Positions 17,495-29,878 of a stretch of 64,000 nt of DNA are shown here, piece by piece. The notes under the pieces were generated by a model. The model was not told the origin of the DNA, did no database searches, and worked only from the letters and a program-made list of their open reading frames with translations. Each line of letters begins with the position of its first letter. Position 1 is the stretch's first letter. The stretch is from Nitrospira_D sp035465795 (GTDB lineage Bacteria; Nitrospirota; Nitrospiria; Nitrospirales; Nitrospiraceae): NCBI RefSeq assembly GCF_049546785.1, contig NZ_JBMWAN010000006.1:1-64000 (forward strand), in the 5' to 3' direction. Both the position numbers and the translations under genes were made by a program.

Positions 17495-18243
17495 CAGGGT
17501 TTCTTCAAACCGCAGGCCTTGGCGACTGCGTCCCGGTACGCGAGCCAGAGGCGCAGGCTCTTTTTGAGACTGGTCAGAACGGATTGCTGCTGGGCGGCGG
17601 AGGGAGTGTATTCGATCACCATCTTATAGGCGTCGTGCCGGTGACCGGCCTCCACGAGCTGGTGTGCGCGGATGAGATTCATCGAGTCCGGATGGGCTCC
17701 ATGAAAGCGCACCAGGGGATGATTCTTGATCGTGGTCTCGATCTCTTCCACGGTCTTTGGCTTGGAAGGTTCCCGTAACTCCTTCCGATCCTTGATGCTG
17801 CCTTCGACGAAGACGGTGAGTGTGGCGGCTCCGAGCACCCATTGCTTATGGGTGGACATGCGGTCGAGCCAGGCGCGATAGGCGCGGCTGGCCGGCAAAG
17901 GCCGGACACGCTCAAAGTCTTTGGCGGAAAATCCCAGCCCCTCCATCATCGCGAGGAAGAGTTCCGGATGGGATTGGCCGAGCGAGAGCCCGCCCGTGTC
18001 TTCTTCATAGATGTTTTCGGCGAGCATGCGGCGCACTTCTTGCGGGGGATTCTGGCCGTGGATGCGCGAAAGGAAGACGGGAAAGTCGCGCACGTAGACG
18101 AAGTATTCCTGCTGGAAGTGAATTTTCAGCTGGTCCTTGGTGAGCTTGCCGCTCGCAAAGTGGTCCCAGGCCCAATGGTGTTTGCCGTCCATGATTTTCA
18201 GGAGAGCTTCAAGGAACCGGGGTTGTGTCAGTCGTGCTGTCAT
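17494..18243 (-). CDS. CADD/PqqC-like iron-containing oxygenase
   Basis: 249-residue helical protein of the TenA/PqqC heme-oxygenase-like fold. Metal-ligand candidates: E in FQQEYFVYV, H in SRIHGQ, E-E in NIYEEDTG, H in QSHPELF, and the C-terminal H-x3-D-x2-H-type region RFHGAHPDSMNLIRAHQ. The layout resembles CADD-type proteins, some of which make para-aminobenzoate. The ORF's upstream extension runs antisense to the next gene and is not part of it. It is translationally coupled to the FGE-like gene. Diiron chemistry is inference. Confidence 0.75.
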   Translation of the reverse strand: MTARLTQPRFLEALLKIMDGKHHWAWDHFASGKLTKDQLKIHFQQEYFVYVRDFPVFLSRIHGQNPPQEVRRMLAENIYEEDTGGLSLGQSHPELFLAMMEGLGFSAKDFERVRPLPASRAYRAWLDRMSTHKQWVLGAATLTVFVEGSIKDRKELREPSKPKTVEEIETTIKNHPLVRFHGAHPDSMNLIRAHQLVEAGHRHDAYKMVIEYTPSAAQQQSVLTSLKKSLRLWLAYRDAVAKACGLKKP

Positions 18244-18303
18244 CGTACCTTGCCTTCCTGAAGGCCGCCTCGTTAGAATCCGGCGGCCAGATGAGGAGCT
18301 GTG

Positions 18304-18588
18304 ATGAATCCCATTACCATTCAAAATCCGGACGACATTTTGACCCTGCTGGCCGACGTCGCGCTGCGCGGGCCGGGGTTTTCCACCGAGTGCCTGCTGG
18401 ATTATGTGCTTGAAGAAGGGTTCACCGAACCGATCTTCTTGAACGCCAGCGGCGAAGATCCTGCCGCCTTCTACAAGGGCCAGCCGAATGCCTGGGCCGT
18501 GTATCAAGTGCGCGAATGGAAACGGGTGTTGACCGTTTCAGGCGGCCCCGGGCAGGAGCGCCGTGCTCGCATTACCGAAACCCCGTAG
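18304..18588 (+). CDS. Conserved hypothetical protein
   Basis: 94 residues, soluble and acidic (DDILTLLADVALRGPGFST, QPNAWAVYQVREWKRVLTV). GAGGAG lies 6 nt before the ATG at 18304, which is why I prefer it to the GTG one codon earlier. No motif recognised. Divergent from the CADD-like gene with about 60 nt between. Confidence 0.65.
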   Translation: MNPITIQNPDDILTLLADVALRGPGFSTECLLDYVLEEGFTEPIFLNASGEDPAAFYKGQPNAWAVYQVREWKRVLTVSGGPGQERRARITETP

Positions 18589-18676
18589 CTAAGGGCGAGT
18601 GTAGAGGGGACTCGGGAAAAGTGCAAATGCCGGCCTGATTTGTCCGGCCATCCGTGTCGGGGGAACCGGGGGACCC

Positions 18677-18913
18677 ATGGCGATGCGCTATCTGACCACA
18701 GCTCAGGACATGGGCGAACTTGCGATCATCAAGAGCCTGTGCGAGGCGAACGCCATTTCCTGCTTCTTTCAGCACGAACACATCAGCAGTCTTTATCCCG
18801 GATGTTCCGCCCTGCTCTGCCGGGTGTTGGTCGACGAGTCCGATTGGGTTCGGGCCGATATCTTGTTGCGCCGCCTTCGGATCCCTCTTCGCGAGATCGA
18901 GCCGTCGCCGTAG
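18677..18913 (+). CDS. DUF2007-like small protein
   Basis: 78 residues with a ferredoxin-like alpha/beta pattern of the DUF2007 (putative signal-transducing) family: LTTAQDMGELAIIKSLCEA then LLCRVLVDESDWVRADILL. It lacks the C-terminal zinc ribbon some members have. The family often senses or binds small ligands but has no defined role. Confidence 0.65.
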   Translation: MAMRYLTTAQDMGELAIIKSLCEANAISCFFQHEHISSLYPGCSALLCRVLVDESDWVRADILLRRLRIPLREIEPSP

Positions 18914-19076
18914 CGGGCATGTGTCCGTGATGGGAAAAGAATGTCCGCCGTCGGGCTCGAATGAGTCTATGGTGTTGCCCGGCTCTGAGCCCGTCGCCTC
19001 TTTGTAGCCTGCGTATTCACAACCGAGAGACAATCCGCGTTCAGCCCTCAGGCTTCATAACCGAGCACAGTTCACG

Positions 19077-19814
19077 ATGTCATCCAGGCCCGCTCTTTCC
19101 GCGAAACGGTACACGGTGGATCGATTGCTCTCGAAGCTGGGCATCGCGTCCCGTGGCAGTAGCCAGGAATGGGTCCGCGCCGGGCGGGTGCAGATCAACG
19201 GGCGCGTCGTCCGCGATCCGGCGACCTGGGTCTTGTGGCCCAAAGACGCCATCTCGGTCGATGACCGGCCGATTCACGATACGGCCAAACGATTTCTGCT
19301 CTTCCATAAACCCAAAGGGGTCATTACGACGCATAGCGATGAAAAGGCCCGGAAGACCATCTTTGATGTGTTACCGGCGGACCTGGGCTATCTGCATGCC
19401 GTCGGGCGGCTCGATCAGGCGACCAGCGGGCTTCTCCTGCTCACTAACGATTCAACCTTGTCGAGCTATCTCACCGATCCCGCCAATAAAGTGATGCGGA
19501 CGTACCTGGTGTCCGTGCGCGGCGAATTCTCCGAGGCGCAAGCCAAAGAAGCCATTGTGGGGGTCCTCGATGCCGGCGAGCGCCTTCAGTGCCACAGCGT
19601 GAAGATTCAAAAGAGTTCCGGCCGCGAGTCACATCTGGAAGTGGTTTTGATCCAGGGAAAGAACCGGGAAATCCGCAGGCTGTTCCTGGTGCTGGGACAT
19701 GAAGTGACCAGGCTTAGGCGTATTCAATACGGCCCATTCAAGCTGGGAGATCTTCCGCCCGGCGCCTGGCGCGAGATCCCGATCGAGGACGCAAGGAAAT
19801 CGCTCAGACTGTGA
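19077..19814 (+). CDS. RsuA/RluB-family pseudouridine synthase
   Basis: 245-residue rRNA pseudouridine synthase. An N-terminal S4 RNA-binding domain (DRLLSKLGIASRGSSQEWV...GRVQINGRVV) precedes the catalytic domain with the motif GRLDQATSGLLLLTND holding the catalytic Asp, and the C-terminal RRLFLVLGHEVTRLRRI block. These features define the RsuA/RluB/RluE/RluF group. It modifies small- or large-subunit rRNA; exact site not predictable. Confidence 0.9.
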   Translation: MSSRPALSAKRYTVDRLLSKLGIASRGSSQEWVRAGRVQINGRVVRDPATWVLWPKDAISVDDRPIHDTAKRFLLFHKPKGVITTHSDEKARKTIFDVLPADLGYLHAVGRLDQATSGLLLLTNDSTLSSYLTDPANKVMRTYLVSVRGEFSEAQAKEAIVGVLDAGERLQCHSVKIQKSSGRESHLEVVLIQGKNREIRRLFLVLGHEVTRLRRIQYGPFKLGDLPPGAWREIPIEDARKSLRL

Positions 19815-19924
19815 GTGCCCGTTGCGCTCGGTGAATAGCTGGACGCTGAACAATCTTGCGGCCATCCGGATGGGAGCGCAAGATTGTCCGGTCGTCGAGC
19901 ATAGTGATCTCTACACAGTCATGT

Positions 19925-20518
19925 CTATTTCACGGGAATGCTGATCACAATAGCGCCCATGACATCATTGATCTTGAAGTCCCGTTTGGGGCTGTCCGGA
20001 TGCGCATTGTGACAGCCGATGCAAGCCTGGGTGACAGCAAGATCCGCATAGACAGCCTGGAAGTAACGGGCTCCTCCTTCCTTCACAAAACCGGTATGGG
20101 GTGTGGTCGGATGAGTGAGCACCGTACCCAGACCTGTCTTCTCGAACTCGCTGGTAGCCACGTTCCGCTTGTTGATCGGCCAGAGGCTGATCAATTTATA
20201 CTGTATGCCGTGGCCTTTTCTCGCCATGACGCGGCCAGACTCGATCAGGAATTGAGCCGGTAGCGGCAGCGTATTCTTCTGCTCCCAGTTCTCCGAGGCC
20301 ACGACCACCCCTTTGATCTGCATCCGCTCAACCACGTGCTTCGTGTACACCTCGCGGTCCGCTTCGATCACGGCGTGCACATAGTCCGCCACCATTTCGA
20401 CCGGCAGACTCACCGATGTCCCTTCCGTCGTGGCGCTGCCCGGCGCGACAAAGCCGACGACGCCCAATCCGAAGACCGAGATGAGAACTCCCCTGAGTAC
20501 TGTGCTGGAGGATGTCAT
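19925..20518 (-). CDS. Periplasmic c-type heme protein (Tll0287/DUF3365-like)
   Basis: 197 residues: signal peptide (LISVFGLGVVGFVAPGSA) and a Tll0287-like domain with one c-type heme motif CIGCH near the C-terminus, followed by NDVMGAIVISIPV. The family has a PAS-like fold holding a single heme and may sense redox state or gases, or act as a small electron carrier. AAGGAGG at proper spacing supports the start at 20518 over the upstream open frame. Transcribed alone; in a nitrite oxidiser it may feed or sense periplasmic electron flow (inference). Confidence 0.85.
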   Translation of the reverse strand: MTSSSTVLRGVLISVFGLGVVGFVAPGSATTEGTSVSLPVEMVADYVHAVIEADREVYTKHVVERMQIKGVVVASENWEQKNTLPLPAQFLIESGRVMARKGHGIQYKLISLWPINKRNVATSEFEKTGLGTVLTHPTTPHTGFVKEGGARYFQAVYADLAVTQACIGCHNAHPDSPKRDFKINDVMGAIVISIPVK

Positions 20519-20981
20519 ACAAACCTCCTTGGTTGTTTTCATGGACCGGTCGGTGTGTGCCACCGCCCTTCCATGAAACGATGAGGGGCTGTGCGAAAAA
20601 CCGGTGTCGTGTTTCGTCGTTCTCTGCTGTATACGCAGAGCGAGTTCTGTGCCGTACGTACCGGTGATGAATTGCCAGCAAATGCTAAGATAAACCAGAA
20701 AAGCCTGTCGGAGGATGGTTAAATACGTACCGAAAGAGATTCAGTGATGTATCTTTCTCGATAGCAGGGCAAGAGATCGTGCTCTCATAGAAAGACTGAG
20801 AAAGGGGGGCGCTGGGATAGTTCAGCCAGGAAGGAAACGTCCGCTATCGCTGCGGTTCGTAACGGGAGGGGAGGAGGGTGCGGTGGTTGGAATGATGTAG
20901 ACGCATGTCAGCTGTTCGTGATGGGCGGCGGCATATCATCACTGCCCTGTCTGACACCGAATTGACACTGCGACATTCATC
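20519..20981. other. Non-coding gap upstream of the heme protein gene
   Basis: About 460 nt without a supported gene. It includes the heme gene's ribosome-binding site and presumably its promoter. I see no tRNA, terminator with U-run or repeat known from elsewhere in the window. Confidence 0.5.
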
Positions 20982-21263
20982 TTATTCCGTTGTCGTCCGC
21001 TTGGGCGATAGCAGCCGATGTGCCTGGGTCATCGCAATCAGAAGCGCGGGCAGTTCCTTGTTCCTATTCTTCGAGGCCGGCAGGCTGTCTACGAAGCGTT
21101 CAGCCGATCTCATCAGCATCTGCAGCGCCTCTCTCATCCCGTCCTGCGCAGTGGCCCGTGCCGACGACGCCGTGCGAGGGCGTGTTCGGCTTCTCCTCGG
21201 GCTCACATAGGGTTGCGGGGCCGCCGGATTATCTTTGATCAGCTCTGGTCGTATTCTGTTCAT
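20982..21263 (-). CDS. Small basic hypothetical protein
   Basis: 93 residues, N-terminal half Arg/Pro/Ser-rich (PYVSPRRSRTRPRTASSAR) and C-terminal half amphipathic helical (MREALQMLMRSAERFVDSL). AAGGAAG lies at proper distance before the ATG. An antisense open frame covers much of the same DNA, so support rests on the ribosome-binding site and helix pattern. No family recognised. Confidence 0.45.
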   Translation of the reverse strand: MNRIRPELIKDNPAAPQPYVSPRRSRTRPRTASSARATAQDGMREALQMLMRSAERFVDSLPASKNRNKELPALLIAMTQAHRLLSPKRTTTE

Positions 21264-21476
21264 GGTTCTTCCTTCAAGTCGTCAGAGAAAGATGTTCGTC
21301 ACACTGTACTCGATCTCAGGCCGCATTTGCATCGAGTCTTTGTGCAGAGGAAAATAGGAGAGAGGGAAGGATCGAAGGACCTTCCTAAAGTAAGCCAGGC
21401 CCTGCAAACACGCATTTCTCAGGACTATCCGGGCTGCATTCCTGTCAGCGATACCCGTAACAGGATTCTTCTCCTC

Positions 21477-23111
21477 TTAAAAATTCCCCGCCTGCACCAC
21501 ATCCTCGAGACTGTTGATGTCGAGCCAGTGGCCGACGGTGTAGAGGACGCGGATGGGGTGCTGCCGCTTTAATAGTTCCTGGAGCAGCTGAGCGATGCCG
21601 GCTTTGCGGTTGCCCGGCTTGGCCAGCAGTTCGGTGATGATGCCGGTGATGAGAGGGACGGCGGTGGGGGAGACTTTGAGGAAGCCCATCCAGATTCCGT
21701 GGACGGAGTCTTTGGGAATGTTGTCGCCCAATTGCTTCAGGTAGATCTTGGCGTTGAAGGCCTTGCGCGAATTGGGAATGGTGCATTCGGTGAACCCGCC
21801 GAGGCGGCGGTAGCTGGTCTGGTCCTGCCAATTGCTGTCCACAAAGACGACCAGGTCATCCTGCTCCTGGCAGAGGGACTGAGGAATGTATTTGTTGAAG
21901 AGCAGATCGCCGTAAGAAATGATGGTGCTCTGCGCCGGGCCTTTTCTGGACTTGAGGGCTTTCAAGAGCGAATCCAACTCGCCGGTATCGGCATACTCGC
22001 TGTTATCGACATAGGTCAGGTTGGGCAGGGTGATGGCTTCCTTCTTGTACCCGCGCACGACGACGATATCCTTGATTCCGACGGCATTGTAGGCGTCCAC
22101 GATGTGGGAAAGAATGGGGGCGCCCTGGATTTTCACCATCGTTTTCGGCTGGTGCTCGGTGAGCTCACCCAATTCGTCCCCGCGTGAGGCGGCCAGCACG
22201 ATCGCGCAGGTGTCTTCGGCGCCTTTGGGCAGATAGCGGTCTTCGGCCTCCTGCAGTTCCGCCGCGTTTTGCAGGCGGAAGATTTCGGAGACCGGCGCGA
22301 CTTTGTCTTCGATGGAGAGCAGGTGTTCCTGTTCCTTGAGGGTGCGCGCGGTCTTCTGCATGGCGGTCACGGAGGACCGGAGCATGTGGTTGGCCCAGAT
22401 AACGATGGAGAAGCCGTGTTGGCGAAACACATCCGTGGGCGTCGCGTAGTACTTTGTCGGCACGATCACCACGGGGCAGCGATTCCCCCATTCCTGTTTG
22501 AAGGCCAGGATTTCGTCGGGCACCGAGAGGGCGCTGTGGATGAGGATGCCGTCGGCTCCCGCCTGATGATAGGCCTCGGCGCGACGGAGGGCTTCCGCCA
22601 GGCCCCAGCCGCAGATGAAGGCTTCCACGCGGGCGATGATCGAGAAATCCGGGTCGGTCTGCGCATCTTTGCCGGCTTTGATCTTGCCGCAAAACTCATG
22701 CATGTCCGCCATGGGCTGGGCGCCGCCCTTGATGAAACTGTTGGTCTTGGGGAAGAGTTTGTCTTCAATGCAGACCGCGGCGATCCTGCGCTGCTCCAGT
22801 TTGCGGACAAGCCGCTGCATGTTGTTGAAGTTGCCGTAGCCTGTGTCGCCGTCGAGGAGAATCGGAATCGTGGCGGCGTCGGACATGAATTCCAGGTCTT
22901 CGAGCACCTGCGTCCAGCTGGCTTCGTTGTTGTCGCGCACGCCGAATTGGGCTGAGATCGACAGGCCGCTGGCCCAGATGCCTTTAAAGCCGGCTTCCTG
23001 CACGATCTTGGCGCTGAGGCCGTTGTGGGCTTCGCAGATGAACTCCACCTGATCCGACAGGAGGAGATTCCGGAACTGCCTGGTGGTGCTGATGCCTGGT
23101 GTCGAACTCAT
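21477..23111 (-). CDS. aepX: Phosphoenolpyruvate mutase fused to nucleotidyltransferase
   Basis: 544 residues. Residues ~1-290 form a PEP-mutase/isocitrate-lyase barrel with DGDTGYGN and the PEP-mutase-type active-site segment EDKLFPKTNSF, so it should form phosphonopyruvate, the entry to phosphonates. Residues ~300-544 form a sugar-nucleotidyltransferase-like domain (AIVLAASRGDELGELTEHQPK, GAPIL, VVVRGYKKEAI), probably cytidylyltransferase-like. The usual partners, phosphonopyruvate decarboxylase and aminotransferase, are not adjacent. The fusion suggests a phosphonate headgroup activated as a nucleotide derivative (inference). Confidence 0.87.
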   Translation of the reverse strand: MSSTPGISTTRQFRNLLLSDQVEFICEAHNGLSAKIVQEAGFKGIWASGLSISAQFGVRDNNEASWTQVLEDLEFMSDAATIPILLDGDTGYGNFNNMQRLVRKLEQRRIAAVCIEDKLFPKTNSFIKGGAQPMADMHEFCGKIKAGKDAQTDPDFSIIARVEAFICGWGLAEALRRAEAYHQAGADGILIHSALSVPDEILAFKQEWGNRCPVVIVPTKYYATPTDVFRQHGFSIVIWANHMLRSSVTAMQKTARTLKEQEHLLSIEDKVAPVSEIFRLQNAAELQEAEDRYLPKGAEDTCAIVLAASRGDELGELTEHQPKTMVKIQGAPILSHIVDAYNAVGIKDIVVVRGYKKEAITLPNLTYVDNSEYADTGELDSLLKALKSRKGPAQSTIISYGDLLFNKYIPQSLCQEQDDLVVFVDSNWQDQTSYRRLGGFTECTIPNSRKAFNAKIYLKQLGDNIPKDSVHGIWMGFLKVSPTAVPLITGIITELLAKPGNRKAGIAQLLQELLKRQHPIRVLYTVGHWLDINSLEDVVQAGNF

Positions 23112-23180
23112 GGAATGTGTTCCTTCGGGGAGGAGCCGGGTTGCCGGGGCTCACATCAGGTTGGTGCGGAGAGGTTATCG

Positions 23181-23624
23181 CTATCGCCCCATCTTCGGAT
23201 GCGGGGAGTCTACGGGAGCGCTCACGGGATTCCGTTCCTCTGAGCCTTCGAACCATCCCCCGATGAGCACGCCTTCTTCGAAATAGAGATAGCGGTGCTT
23301 CACATCCGAGGTGCTGATCCAATCCTCGAAAATCCATTCCTCCCGGCGGAGCCCGTCGGCGGTAAAGGTCGTGTTGATCGTCTGTGGCCCCCCCCAGGAT
23401 TTGAGGACCTGGTCTTTCGTCATGCCGGCCATGACCCGTCGCTGCTCGATATGTTTGGAGAAGTCGGGATCCTGGAAATGGACGATCATCGGCCAGACGA
23501 CCATCAAGAGAAAGGAGATGGCGAGGCAGGCGTAAATGATTTTGCGCACGTGGGGGCGGCGGATAAACGACGGTTCTTCATTGTCCGCGGGCAGCGTATC
23601 GATCGTTGTGGGGGTCTGTTCCAT
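23181..23624 (-). CDS. Membrane-anchored SmpA/OmlA-like protein
   Basis: 147 residues with one membrane segment (IIYACLAISFLLMVVWPMIV) and a periplasmic domain with the GMTKDQVLKSWGGP and LRREEWIFED motifs. Such short domains (SmpA/OmlA fold) occur in outer-membrane assembly and lipoprotein helpers; function here unknown. ATG at 23624 chosen since AGGAAG precedes it; the longer frame is in an unlikely promoter region. Confidence 0.65.
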   Translation of the reverse strand: MEQTPTTIDTLPADNEEPSFIRRPHVRKIIYACLAISFLLMVVWPMIVHFQDPDFSKHIEQRRVMAGMTKDQVLKSWGGPQTINTTFTADGLRREEWIFEDWISTSDVKHRYLYFEEGVLIGGWFEGSEERNPVSAPVDSPHPKMGR

Positions 23625-23777
23625 AGTCGTAATTGCTTCCTCTTTCAATGGTCGCATGCTAACAAGGGGTGTGTGGTGAGTCAAGCAAGGCCTGGCCGCT
23701 TCTTATGATATTTCAGCGAGATAGGCCGATCGGGCCGGCCGGGCGCGCATGGGTGAATCAGCCAAGCGAGGTGGACG

Positions 23778-24329
23778 ATGGGACCACGAGTGTTGAGGGA
23801 TCTCCCGACCGGCGTGCCGGCGGGCTGGACGGTGCTTATGATCTGCTGGTTGCTCGGTCTTGCGACGTTACCGGCTCACGCGGTGACGATCTACTCCTAT
23901 ATCGACGAGCAAGGCAATCCGCGTTATACCGATTCCCCCGACACCATTCCGGAGAGATACCGGGCCAGGGTTCAGATGCATGAACAGGCGAATCCGAGGG
24001 TTACCCCGCCGTCGAAATTCGAGTCAGTGAAACGGGCTGTGGTCGAGAAATCCCAGGGTGTCGGCGTGATTCAATTTTCCGGCCTCAGTCCCGGTCAGTC
24101 TCAGATTCTTACCTATGCGGGCGGGGCAGCCATCGCGTTGTTGATCATCATGTACCTCACCAAGAGCCCTATGATGCGCCTGCTGGCGCTGGGCCTGCTC
24201 ATCGTCCTCGGGATCGGGACGCCGCTCTTCATGTACGTGAGCGGTGACGGTCCGGCGGACATCATGAAGCGGAAAGCCCTTGCTGCAAGCGAAGCCCAGC
24301 AGGATCGTCTCAAGCCGGCCGGCCAATAG
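23778..24329 (+). CDS. DUF4124 domain membrane protein
   Basis: 183 residues: signal sequence ending near LPAHA, then the DUF4124 core YSYIDEQGNPRYTDSPDTIPE, a linker, and two membrane segments (ILTYAGGAAIALLIIMYL, LLALGLLIVLGIGTPLFMYV). DUF4124 domains occur at the N-terminus of many secreted proteobacterial proteins. Role unknown. Divergent from the OmlA-like gene. Confidence 0.75.
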   Translation: MGPRVLRDLPTGVPAGWTVLMICWLLGLATLPAHAVTIYSYIDEQGNPRYTDSPDTIPERYRARVQMHEQANPRVTPPSKFESVKRAVVEKSQGVGVIQFSGLSPGQSQILTYAGGAAIALLIIMYLTKSPMMRLLALGLLIVLGIGTPLFMYVSGDGPADIMKRKALAASEAQQDRLKPAGQ

Positions 24330-24462
24330 CGGGATCAGCACAAATCCACCAGCACGGTAGAGGCTGGGTTAAGGATAAGGTTGAGGCCCTGAGGGGGAAG
24401 AGTAGGAATCACAATACTCTTGTCTCAGTCTTAGACTTGGCCTTGACCTCGGGTGACCGCCC

Positions 24463-25233
24463 CTATTCCGCGTATTTGGGCGTGGGGATCGGCTTGCGCT
24501 GAACAGGGGGTGGTGCGGATTGCGTGGCAAACTCGGGTGAGTAAGGATTCATGATCGGTTCATGGGTATGGCGCTGCCGCTGCTTCACAAGTTGCAGGCT
24601 CTGGGTGCCGATCTCCATGCGATCGACGGTGGCGCTGGTGGTCAGCCGGTCGGGAAGCCCTTGAAGGGAAAAGAGCTGAAAGGTCAGGGTCCAGTCGAGC
24701 TGCTCCTTGCCTTTTTCTCTGATCAGAAAGCGAGCCGCGGGAGAGGGGGCGCCCTGAAAGAGCAGGACCCAGATATTCGAGCGGAAGGCCGGAGAATCGG
24801 GTTCGGAAGACGGTTTGAATTCCGGCACCAGCGAGGGAACTTGCGCGATCGGCACAGGCGGTGAAAATTCGATGTCCACCAGACGCACAAACAACGGCCG
24901 GTTTTCGCTGGTGTCGTTGGGATCGACCGCGTAGCTGAACGAATAGCGGACGTCGATGTTATTCCGCTTGAAGGTGTAGACGTCTTCGCCGTTTTCCGGC
25001 GACACCAACTTGCTGAAATATTTCTGCCAGTCGGTGATGGGATAGTAGGTGAAGACCCGCAGGGCCGATTTCCTGTCCCGCACGGCTTGCGGCATGCCCA
25101 TTCGCTCGTGCAGCTCTTTCTGCGTCAAGCCGAGGAAGCCGTCTTCAAAGTAGGGGGCGGCGGCGAGTCCATGGGGGAGGGCGAGAGCCGAGAGCAGCAG
25201 TCCCAGGCTGTACCAGAGTTGTCGGGTACGCAA
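24463..25233 (-). CDS. Secreted hypothetical protein with TTG start
   Basis: 256 residues with a signal peptide (LWYSLGLLLSALALPHGLAA) and a soluble domain (FLGLTQKELHERMGMP, FTYYPITDWQKYFSKLVSP, VRLVDIEFSPP). The helix near the start resembles the GLTxxEL...GMP pattern of SmpA-like domains. I place the start at a TTG since AGGAGG lies 7 nt upstream and the signal peptide begins there; the longer open frame adds a non-signal extension reading into the next repeat. Function unknown. Confidence 0.7.
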   Translation of the reverse strand: MRTRQLWYSLGLLLSALALPHGLAAAPYFEDGFLGLTQKELHERMGMPQAVRDRKSALRVFTYYPITDWQKYFSKLVSPENGEDVYTFKRNNIDVRYSFSYAVDPNDTSENRPLFVRLVDIEFSPPVPIAQVPSLVPEFKPSSEPDSPAFRSNIWVLLFQGAPSPAARFLIREKGKEQLDWTLTFQLFSLQGLPDRLTTSATVDRMEIGTQSLQLVKQRQRHTHEPIMNPYSPEFATQSAPPPVQRKPIPTPKYAE

Positions 25234-25346
25234 CGCCGTCCTCCTTGTCGTGCGGCCATCGTATCGGCGTGAGAGAAGGTCTGTCAAGAAAACGGGCTGT
25301 CGCCTTGCCGGTGGGAGGCCCATCCAGTATCATGGCCGCTCGGCAG

Positions 25347-25467
25347 GATGCTGAAAAAGTCCGCCAGCTTCGTTCTCGCCGCGCGTAGTGGCTCAACGTA
25401 CCGAATCGTACGCCTCGCCTCTACGCTTGCGGCGGCCTCGCTGAACGGCCTTTCTGAGCGTCCTGCT
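25347..25467. repeat. Dispersed long-palindrome repeat, copy 2
   Basis: Second copy of the repeat at 9541-9666, same orientation. Ends again pair: AGGATGCTGAAAAAGTCC at left and, at right, GGCCTTTCTGAGCGTCCT. GCCAGCTTCGTTCTCG and GCGGCCTCGCTG are shared with copy 1; the central hairpin is GTAC-CGAATC-GTAC. It lies just upstream of metH, so it would be in or near the metH leader. Whether it affects metH expression is open. Confidence 0.75.
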
Positions 25468-25505
25468 TGCTTCATCTCATCAACATAATAGGGAAAGCAT
25501 ACGCC

Positions 25506-29204
<3,699 letters not shown>

Positions 29205-29250
29205 GCCTGGCTGTTCCTGTCTGGTTCGGACGAGGGAAGGCCTGCCTGTG

Positions 29251-29751
29251 CTAGACGGCGGTGCTCAATGCCTCGTCGGTGACGGCGACATTCTGTAAGG
29301 CCTGGAGCATGGACCGATACCGCTTTTCCGCCCAACTGTTAAATGACTCGGCATCGACAAACACCAAATCCCAGGCTTTTACCGCGTCCAGCAACAGCAG
29401 ATGCTGAGGATGATGCGGTCCGGGAAAGTAGATCACGAGTACAGCGGAGTTGCCGGTCAGGCTGATGTCGGTGAAGACATGGAGCTTGGCGGCTGCGGGC
29501 AGGCCGATTTCCCGTGAGGCGGCCTCGGCGATCGGCTGATAGAGGCGTTGCAGCAACTGGGAGGTGGCTTCATGGGGGGTTGACGGTATCAAGAGCCTCG
29601 GATTGGGTTTCTCGCCGAAGAGATTCTCGGTGAGGTAGGTCGCGGCTTCCCACGTCGGCATGACGCCGGAGGTGACCAGGGCCTCACATAAGTAGGCAAT
29701 CCAGTTTCTGGCGGTGGAACGCGTGCGGACCGGGGCGGTGTTCTTTGCCAT
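29251..29751 (-). CDS. Conserved hypothetical protein
   Basis: 166 residues, soluble (RNWIAYLCEALVTSGVMPTW, AVLVIYFPGPHHPQHLLLLD, WAEKRYRSMLQALQNVAV). No motif recognised. I chose MAKNTAPVRTRS; the open frame extends seven codons upstream to another ATG. Convergent with metH. Confidence 0.65.
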   Translation of the reverse strand: MAKNTAPVRTRSTARNWIAYLCEALVTSGVMPTWEAATYLTENLFGEKPNPRLLIPSTPHEATSQLLQRLYQPIAEAASREIGLPAAAKLHVFTDISLTGNSAVLVIYFPGPHHPQHLLLLDAVKAWDLVFVDAESFNSWAEKRYRSMLQALQNVAVTDEALSTAV

Positions 29752-29878
29752 GAGAGGCAACCCTTTCTTCAACCTGGAGCGGGGGATGGGCCGCTGAAGG
29801 CGCTGAGACGAGTCTGCCGACAGCTGAAAAAAGTATATCGGTGAGGGGAGAGACGGTCAATGAATTGCGAAGATCCGG

